Below are positions 14,396 to 18,678 of a DNA stretch of 18,678 nt, piece after piece. Origin of the DNA: Anaerolineae bacterium (GTDB taxonomy: Bacteria; Chloroflexota; Anaerolineae; E26-bin7); the NCBI GenBank assembly GCA_029933115.1, contig JAOZOT010000003.1, positions 22,105-40,782 of the forward strand, in the 5' to 3' direction. The notes beneath the pieces were generated by a model, which did no database searches, was not told where the DNA came from, and saw only the letters and a list, made by a program, of their open reading frames with translations. Positions within the stretch are counted from its first letter, which is position 1. Each line of letters starts with the position of its first letter. The translations under genes and the position numbers were made by a program.

Positions 14396-14862
14396 TTGAA
14401 CATGTCCTCTCCACCGGCGTCCTCCTGGGGCGCCTGGGTGCCCAGCTCCTTTGCACACAGGGCGATGAGATCCTGGAGATTCTTCTCCGTCTCCGCGTCG
14501 TCCTTCCCCGTGAGATCCGAGACACACCCGGCCCCGTTGAAGTTCGAAGAGAGTAGTTCCTTCGTCTTCGGCTTGCCGATCTTCTGGAACACCTTCCGGA
14601 GCTCATCCATGGCCTTCTTCGCCAAGGCCTTCAGGGCCTCCTCCTCTTCCTTCTTCTTCTTCTTCCCCTTTGCCTTCGGCTTCGGCTTCGGCTTGTCCTT
14701 CAGGGGATCAGCGGGAGGCGCGCTGGATTCCTTCTCAAGTTCAACCACGGTAGACTGGATTTTCACAACCTCTTCCAGTCTCTCCACGCTGGTCTCCCAG
14801 CGTAATAGAAGGCTTTCCAGCGTCTTCTGGGTTCCCTTCTCTAGGGTGACTGTCAGTTCCAC
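14392..14862 (-). CDS. Lys/Glu-rich helical protein heading the replication operon
   Basis: This is a 156-residue protein starting with GTG, with AAGGA about ten bases upstream. It has an N-terminal helix (LESLLLRWETSVERLEEVVKIQ), a low-complexity Lys/Pro linker (53-71, KPKPKPKAKGKKKKK), and a C-terminal helical domain (75-142, ALAKKAMDELRKVFQKIG then TKELLSSNFNGAGCVSDLTG). It ends EDAGGEDMFK, an acidic tip much like those of the next two proteins. It is the first gene of the leftward run, about 145 bases downstream of its predicted promoter. Small proteins of this general form precede DUF2800 in related phages; the function is not established. The basic linker suggests DNA or protein contact. 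Confidence 0.78.
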   Translation of the reverse strand: MELTVTLEKGTQKTLESLLLRWETSVERLEEVVKIQSTVVELEKESSAPPADPLKDKPKPKPKAKGKKKKKEEEEALKALAKKAMDELRKVFQKIGKPKTKELLSSNFNGAGCVSDLTGKDDAETEKNLQDLIALCAKELGTQAPQEDAGGEDMFK

Positions 14863-14916
14863 TCTTCGCCCGTCCTTTCACGTTTCGCGTTTCTTGTTTC
14901 ACCGGGACGTTCGCCC

Positions 14917-14979
14917 GGGAATGTCTCTGTGACAGTGGTCCCTCACCGATGAGAGACGGGGGTCCGGCCGGACATTCCC
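14917..14979. repeat. 9-bp inverted repeat flanking the control region
   Basis: GGGAATGTC at 14917-14925 and its complement GACATTCCC at 14971-14979 are separated by 45 bases, centre to centre 54 bases (about five helical turns). The right arm touches the 12-base palindrome at 14962-14973. They lie in the leader of the leftward operon and could be a looped operator pair. Confidence 0.45.
14962..14973. promoter_or_regulatory. 12-bp perfect palindrome (GTCCGGCCGGAC)
   Basis: This is a perfect 12-base palindrome in the leader of the leftward operon, about 35 bases past the expected -10 box. It may be an operator, for example for the ribbon-helix-helix protein encoded to its right, or an RNA hairpin. 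No protein link is shown. Confidence 0.45.
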
Positions 14980-15007
14980 CGGGGGCCACTCCCCCACGGT
15001 CTGGAGG

Positions 15008-15037
15008 AGTGTAGACGATCATGGGCTAGACTGTCAA
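15008..15037 (-). promoter_or_regulatory. Leftward sigma-70-type promoter of the replication operon
   Basis: On the minus strand a perfect -35 TTGACA (15032-15037) is followed after 18 bases by TACACT (15008-15013), a 4/6 match to TATAAT. Transcription would begin near 15001 and run into the gene starting at 14862. Confidence 0.65.
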
Positions 15038-15055
15038 GGGGCCATGTGCTACAAT
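15027..15055 (+). promoter_or_regulatory. Rightward sigma-70-type promoter of the regulator/primase operon
   Basis: TAGACT (15027-15032), a spacer of 17, then TACAAT (15050-15055). Transcription would begin near 15062, only about 17 bases before the regulator's ATG, so the leader is very short. Its -35 box shares a base with the -35 box of the leftward promoter, so the two probably compete. TAGAC also occurs 15 bases to the left (15012-15016). Confidence 0.7.
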
Positions 15056-15078
15056 CGTGCGACGGAAGGAGCGAGCCC

Positions 15079-15258
15079 ATGACCATCGAACGATTGACGC
15101 CCCCCATCGGTTTCCGGCTCTCCCGCCGGAATGTCCGATTCCTTGCGCGCAAGGCCCGGCGACGGTTCCGGGGGAACACATCCCTGGCCCTTCGGACGAT
15201 CATCGACGAAGCGGAGAAGAGAGACGCAAAACGGAGGAAGCGCGAACGGGGAAGATGA
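15079..15258 (+). CDS. Ribbon-helix-helix (CopG/Arc-type) regulator
   Basis: This is a 59-residue protein with an ATG preceded by GGAAGGAG; an earlier ATG at 15046 lies inside the promoter and is rejected. The sequence fits the ribbon-helix-helix fold: a short strand (IGFRLSRRN, about 10-18), a first helix (VRFLARKARRRFRG) and a second helix (SLALRTIIDEAEKR) with the family-like S-L-A-L-R-x-I-I-D-E-A pattern. The tail is very basic (DAKRRKRERGR). Such dimers bind short operator DNA and usually repress promoters. It sits just after the divergent promoters and one base before the primase-helicase gene, so it is a good candidate for the switch regulator, though it could also bind the nearby repeat array. 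Confidence 0.8.
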   Translation: MTIERLTPPIGFRLSRRNVRFLARKARRRFRGNTSLALRTIIDEAEKRDAKRRKRERGR

Positions 15259-15259
15259 C

Positions 15260-17452
15260 ATGCGGGATATCTGGCTGGAGCCGTATCAGCGATGCGGGTT
15301 CACTCTCATCCCGCTGGTGACTCCGGAGAACGGCGGGAAGCGGCCACTCTTCGCCGGGTGGCGAAAGGACACCTACACCACGGCCCAGGTCCAACTCCTA
15401 TTCGAGCAAGGCCATAACCTGGGCGTGAGACTTGAGGACACGGACCTGGTAGTGGACGTGGATCCGAGGAACTACGAAGAGGGAGACAGCCTGGAGGCCC
15501 TGGAGGAGGAGCTGGGAATCCAGATCCAGGACGCGCCCCACGTGGAGACGGGAGGCGGAGGCCTTCATTATTATCTACGTAAGCCCGCGAACGTGCCGGT
15601 GGTGGATAGCTTGCCAGCGTTCCCCGGCGTGGAGTTCAAGACCCTGGGCCGCCAGGTGGTGGCCGCCGGATCGGTCCACCCTTCGGGCCGTGTGTACGCC
15701 TGGGGGATCGGCTCCCCTGAGCTGGAGGAAGCGCCCCAGGTGCCGGAGCGCCTTCTCTCCCTGATCCGCCGGCCGCCTCCCCGGGAGGTGGAAGGGTGCG
15801 GAGCTCTCACGCCGGAGGAGGTGGCCATGTGCCTGGGCCAGCTCGACGTGGAAGAGTTCGGCAACCATGACAAATGGCTTCAGCTCATGATGAGCTGCCA
15901 CCACGCCAGCGGAGGTGAAGCGCGGTATGAGTTCGTGGAATGGTCCACCTCCGATCCGCGTTACACCAACCACGCCTGGAGCATCGGCCGGCGCTGGGAC
16001 TCCCTGAGCGTGGAGCGATCCGGGCCCGTAGTCACGGCCGGGACGCTGTTTAAACACGTTCTAGCGGCCGGCGGAGAGCTCCCAGAAGGTCGGGCGGAAG
16101 ATGACTTTGAAACCCTGGAGGAAGGGGAGGGAGAAGTCCCGGCCGGGGATCGTCTCCTCCTTCTCATGAATGGAAGGTACGCCGTGGTGAATGACGGCGG
16201 CCGCTTCCGGGTGTACTCGCGAACGCTGGACCCGATCCACGGCGGCCGGACCTGGAGCTCCAGCTCCCGGAAGGACTTCGAGGATCTATGCTCGAATTGG
16301 CGGGCCCAGGTGAAGGGGGACGTGGTTCCCGTGGCCCGGTGGTGGCTGAACCACAAGGAACGGCGCCAGTATGACGGCGTGACGTTCGATCCTGAGCGTG
16401 AGCACCGGGGCATGCTGAACCTGTGGACGGGCTGGGCCATCGAGCCCAGGAAGGCCCCCTGGGGGCTCCTGGAGGAGCTGATCCGCGTCACTCTGTGCGA
16501 TGGCAACGAAGCCATGGGGGACTACTTCCTGAACTGGATGGCCCACATGGTCCAGCGTCCCAGCTCCCCGGCGGAGGTGGCCCTGGTCCTCCAGGGACGC
16601 AAGGGAACGGGGAAGGGAACCCTGGGCCGGGCTTGCATGGGCCTGGTGGGCCGCCACGGGCACCAGGTGACGCACCGGGGCCACCTGGTGGGCCGCTTCA
16701 ATCGCCATCTTCGGGAGTGCCTGTTCCTGTTCCTGGATGAAGCCTTCTGGGCCGGAGATCACGCCGGGGAGAGCGTCCTGAAGGGCCTAATCACGGAACC
16801 CTGGGCCCTGTACGAAGGCAAGGGCGTGGACTCCGTGATGGGCCCGAACCGGGTCCACATTCTCATGGCCGCGAATAGCGCATGGGTGGTGCCGGCCGGG
16901 ATGGACGGGGAGAGACGGTTCGCCGTGGCCGCCGTGAGCGAGGAGACGCCCCCTAGGGAGTTTTTCGACGCATGCCACGAGGAGCTGGAAGCGGGAGGCC
17001 TTCAGGGCCTCCTGTACGATCTCCAGCGCCGGGACATCTCCGGGTGGCATCCACGGGACGAAGTTCCCATGACGCGGGCCCTGGTGGAACAGAAACTCCA
17101 CTCCCTGGACGAGGTGGGGGAGTGGTGGTATCAGCTCCTTCTGGACGGAGCCCTCCCAGGCAACCGGGGAGACTGGAACGGCTCGCCGGTGCTCGTCTAC
17201 CAGGAAGAGCTCCGGGCCAGCCTCCGGGACACGTGCCGGGCCCTGGGGGCCTCGAAGAGGAGCCTAGAGACGAAGCTGGCCCTGGCGCTGAAGCGATGGG
17301 CCCCAGGAGCGAAGGCCTTCCGCGCCGTGGTGCCGGACGGGGAACTGATCGAGACGGACGGCCGTGGAAGGGCCAGGGCGTACCAGCTCCCGCTCCTGGA
17401 GGAATGCCGGCGCGTCTTCTCCCGGGAGCTGGGGATGGAGGTGGACTGGTGA
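15260..17452 (+). CDS. Prim-pol / D5-type primase-helicase
   Basis: This is a 730-residue protein. MRDIWLEPYQ starts one base after the regulator's stop, with GGGGAAG upstream; longer frames overlap the regulator. The N-terminal bifunctional primase-polymerase domain is clear: GFTLIPL (13-19), VVDVDPRN (64-71, with Asp66/Asp68), TGGGGLHYYL (97-106, His103) and VEFKTLGRQVVAAGS (124-138). Residues about 183-270 resemble a PriCT_2 linker (KWLQLMMSCHHASGG, EFVEWS). The C-terminal superfamily 3 type ATPase (DUF5906-like) has Walker A GRKGTGKGT (446-454), Walker B FLFLDEAFWAGD (489-500) and LMAANSAW (535-542). It should unwind and prime phage DNA. A repeat-rich candidate origin begins at its stop codon. 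Codons for L-F-K-H near residue 264 hold the rare word GTTTAAAC. Confidence 0.93.
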   Translation: MRDIWLEPYQRCGFTLIPLVTPENGGKRPLFAGWRKDTYTTAQVQLLFEQGHNLGVRLEDTDLVVDVDPRNYEEGDSLEALEEELGIQIQDAPHVETGGGGLHYYLRKPANVPVVDSLPAFPGVEFKTLGRQVVAAGSVHPSGRVYAWGIGSPELEEAPQVPERLLSLIRRPPPREVEGCGALTPEEVAMCLGQLDVEEFGNHDKWLQLMMSCHHASGGEARYEFVEWSTSDPRYTNHAWSIGRRWDSLSVERSGPVVTAGTLFKHVLAAGGELPEGRAEDDFETLEEGEGEVPAGDRLLLLMNGRYAVVNDGGRFRVYSRTLDPIHGGRTWSSSSRKDFEDLCSNWRAQVKGDVVPVARWWLNHKERRQYDGVTFDPEREHRGMLNLWTGWAIEPRKAPWGLLEELIRVTLCDGNEAMGDYFLNWMAHMVQRPSSPAEVALVLQGRKGTGKGTLGRACMGLVGRHGHQVTHRGHLVGRFNRHLRECLFLFLDEAFWAGDHAGESVLKGLITEPWALYEGKGVDSVMGPNRVHILMAANSAWVVPAGMDGERRFAVAAVSEETPPREFFDACHEELEAGGLQGLLYDLQRRDISGWHPRDEVPMTRALVEQKLHSLDEVGEWWYQLLLDGALPGNRGDWNGSPVLVYQEELRASLRDTCRALGASKRSLETKLALALKRWAPGAKAFRAVVPDGELIETDGRGRARAYQLPLLEECRRVFSRELGMEVDW

Positions 17453-17718
17453 TTCCCCAACCTCCCCAACCCCTGATTCCATGGTTGGGGCAAGTCAAAC
17501 GCGCTATTGAGGCGGGAATCCCCAACCTTTGGACCTCCCCAACCTTTCAGGCGATTCCTCCGGGCGTGCGCGTTAACACGTATACATGCACACATGAACG
17601 AATCCCCTTAAAGGTTGGGGAGGTTGGGGAATCACCTTCTAAGCCCTTCTATGAGCGGAATTCGATTCCCCAACCCCTTCGAAAAAGGTTGGGGCATGGT
17701 TGGGGAGGTTGGGGAATC
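17451..17718. repeat. Array of 11 GGTTGGGG/CCCCAACC units, candidate origin
   Basis: CCCCAACC occurs at 17455, 17464, 17520, 17537 and 17668; its complement GGTTGGGG at 17483, 17613, 17622, 17687, 17698 and 17707. Two units separated by one base and followed by AATC form a 21-base block found exactly at 17613-17633 and 17698-17718, and inverted at 17451-17471. The middle (17571-17600) is less GC-rich and holds GTTAAC and GTATAC. The stretch has no gene. The array begins at the primase-helicase stop and ends two bases before the HNH start. Iteron-type origin, G-quadruplex formation and large stem-loops are all possible. Confidence 0.85.
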
Positions 17719-17719
17719 T

Positions 17720-18097
17720 ATGCCACGTAGAGCTCCGCGCCCCTGTGGAAAGCCGGGTTGTCCCAGGCTCACCCGGGAGAAGAGGCGCCTGTGTACGGAA
17801 CACCTTCGGGAGTGGGAAGCCAGGAGGGCGGCCGCCCTGGCGGAGCGCCGGAAGAGATACGACGCGAAGCGGCCCAGCGCCCACAAGCGTGGCTATGGGA
17901 GGCGCTGGCGCAAGCTCCGGGACATGGTTCTGGCCCGCTCCCCCGTGTGTGAGTGTGGGGCCCTGGCCACGGAGGTGGACCACAAGGTGGCCCGCGCGAA
18001 GGGCGGGACGGACGAGTGGGATAACCTGGTGGCCATGTGCAAGTCCTGTCATTCGAAGAAGACGAGGAGGGAAGATGGATCATTGTCCCATGTGTAG
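17720..18097 (+). CDS. HNH endonuclease
   Basis: This is a 125-residue protein starting MPRRAPRPCG at 17720, with GGGGA just upstream inside the repeat array; the longer frame would translate the array and is rejected. The N-terminus has a small Cys set (C9, C14, C25 and H28). The HNH site is clear: VDHKVARAKGG (His88), DNLVAM (Asn102) and CKSCHSKKT (His111). Structural zinc cysteines are C77-x-C79 and C107-x2-C110. The RGYGRRWRKLRDMVLARSP stretch is typical of phage HNH proteins found next to terminase genes and cos sites. It likely nicks or cuts DNA during packaging or homing. No terminase gene is inside the window; it may lie just beyond 18678. Confidence 0.9.
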   Translation: MPRRAPRPCGKPGCPRLTREKRRLCTEHLREWEARRAAALAERRKRYDAKRPSAHKRGYGRRWRKLRDMVLARSPVCECGALATEVDHKVARAKGGTDEWDNLVAMCKSCHSKKTRREDGSLSHV

Positions 18098-18356
18098 AGA
18101 GGTGGCCACGTTTGTCAGTGAGTGGACCCGCATGCACAGGACTGGGGATGGCTTGATACTGGCGCGCTATGTACGTGAGGCGCTAGAGAGGGGAGGGGGG
18201 TCTCTCGATTCTCCCGTCACAGCAAAGAGGGAGGGCCCCCTTGTCCCTGATCCTGGCGGGGAGGATCTGATCCTCGCCCTGGTAACGGACGATCTCCACG
18301 GGTGTCCTACGAACGTAGGAAGGGGAGGGGGTTCCGATCCTTTCGACGAATCCTGA
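18075..18356 (+). CDS. Small protein with N-terminal CxxC, unknown function
   Basis: This is a 93-residue protein, MDHCPMCREVATFV.... The ATG at 18075 lies inside the end of the HNH gene (23-base overlap) and has a strong GGAGGG site, so it is likely translated from that coupled start. C4-x2-C7 and a nearby His may bind zinc, but only one pair is visible. The middle is helical (DGLILARYVREALERGG) and the C-terminal half is rich in Gly, Pro and Asp (GPLVPDPGGEDLILALVTDD). I do not recognise the family. Its end is followed by 322 bases without a gene. Confidence 0.65.
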   Translation: MDHCPMCREVATFVSEWTRMHRTGDGLILARYVREALERGGGSLDSPVTAKREGPLVPDPGGEDLILALVTDDLHGCPTNVGRGGGSDPFDES

Positions 18357-18678
18357 ATCAAGGGGGTGGCACATGGGAGGGTCAGGTGGAGGGCCACGTG
18401 GCCACCGCGTGGAAGCCTGGCCTGGTGCCACATTGCGACACTGACCGGGCATGGGTCACGTGGTCACACCCCCCTGTGTATCCCGCTCCTGGTGCAGCTT
18501 CCCTGAACCACTCTAGGAGCGGGTTTCCAGGACACCCCTCCGGGATCCACTCTGACGGGGGTACACAGCGACAGAAGGGCCCGAGTTCCGCTCTAGGAGC
18601 GGGACACAGGGAGGGGCTTTCGGTTTGTGGGGGCGACCGACAGGAGACCGACGGCGAGCCAGCCGAAGGCAAAAAAGT
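18357..18678. other. Non-coding region with several dyads and short direct repeats
   Basis: No coding frame with a start signal is visible. Held elements: the palindrome GGCCACGTGGCC (18392-18403); TGACC-N7-GGTCA (18442-18458) next to GTCACGTGGTCAC; AGGAGCGGG in one inverted (18482-18490) and two direct copies (18515-18523, 18595-18603); the direct repeat GACCGAC at 18635-18641 and 18646-18652, eleven bases apart. Being next to an HNH gene, it may be a packaging (cos/pac) or terminase-promoter region, but this is inference. Confidence 0.5.
18508..18602. repeat. Operator-like dyads around CTCTAGGAG
   Basis: CCGCTCTAGGAGCGG (18588-18602) has six-base arms around TAG. CCACTCTAGGAGCGG (18508-18522), 80 bases to the left, differs by one base. 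The inverted half CCCGCTCCT lies at 18482-18490. The form, six-base arms around TAG, is the same as dyad 1 of the three control cassettes, though the arm sequence differs. Confidence 0.5.

Noticed and set aside
17451..17718. Telomere-type repeat
   Set aside because: The word resembles ciliate telomere units, but units are in both orientations, irregularly spaced and internal, which fits a binding-site array instead.
17655..17720. Possible tRNA (TTCGATTCCCC resembles a T loop)
   Set aside because: No matching acceptor, D or anticodon stems could be paired; the match comes from the CCCCAACC repeat.
18382..18672. Minus-strand open frame of 96 codons
   Set aside because: It has no ribosome site, an odd Ser/Pro/Cys-rich product, and would cover the dyads and repeats.

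Overview
This window looks like the middle of a tailed-phage or prophage genome, GC-rich by eye. The evidence is the end of a tail/structural block followed by a lysis block, a long leftward replication block, and a divergent rightward primase-helicase and HNH block. Genes are packed with many 1- to 4-base start/stop overlaps (ATGA, GTGA). Ribosome binding sites are GGAG/AGGAGG-like, and GTG starts are common. No rRNA, tRNA, CRISPR or insertion sequence was seen. The host cannot be named from the sequence; a GC-rich bacterium with a normal sigma-70 promoter type fits.

Layout. (1) Positions 1-2549, plus strand: a partial tail-type protein with repeated GTHGAGSW motifs, a beta-rich structural protein, a one-pass membrane protein that may be a holin, a small charged protein, an M15-type (VanY-like) endolysin and an unknown protein. 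(2) Positions 2499-14862, minus strand, read right to left: a small Lys-rich protein, a DUF2800 Cas4-like nuclease, a DUF2815 ssDNA-binding-type protein, a 61-residue protein, a family A DNA polymerase, a 45-residue membrane protein, a beta-class DNA methyltransferase, an SNF2-type helicase and a VRR-NUC nuclease. A roughly 530-base non-coding stretch follows, then a SprT-like zinc metalloprotein, a zinc-finger protein, a PAPS-reductase-like PP-loop protein, a DnaJ-zinc-finger-like protein, a small zinc protein and a helical protein. (3) Positions 14863-15078: a divergent control region whose two promoters overlap at their -35 boxes. (4) Positions 15079-18356, plus strand: a ribbon-helix-helix regulator, a prim-pol/D5-type primase-helicase, a 268-base array of 11 GGTTGGGG/CCCCAACC units (a candidate replication origin), an HNH endonuclease and a small CxxC protein. 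(5) Positions 18357-18678: non-coding, with several dyads and short repeats.

How the parts may work together (inference). The ribbon-helix-helix protein probably controls the divergent promoters. The primase-helicase could open and prime the adjacent repeat-rich origin. PolA, the ssDNA-binding protein, the Cas4-like and VRR-NUC nucleases and the SNF2 helicase form a known phage replication/recombination set. The most unusual signals are the GGTTGGGG array and a roughly 150-base cassette present three times (near 4754, 6758 and 7105), in which three dyads keep near-identical spacing.
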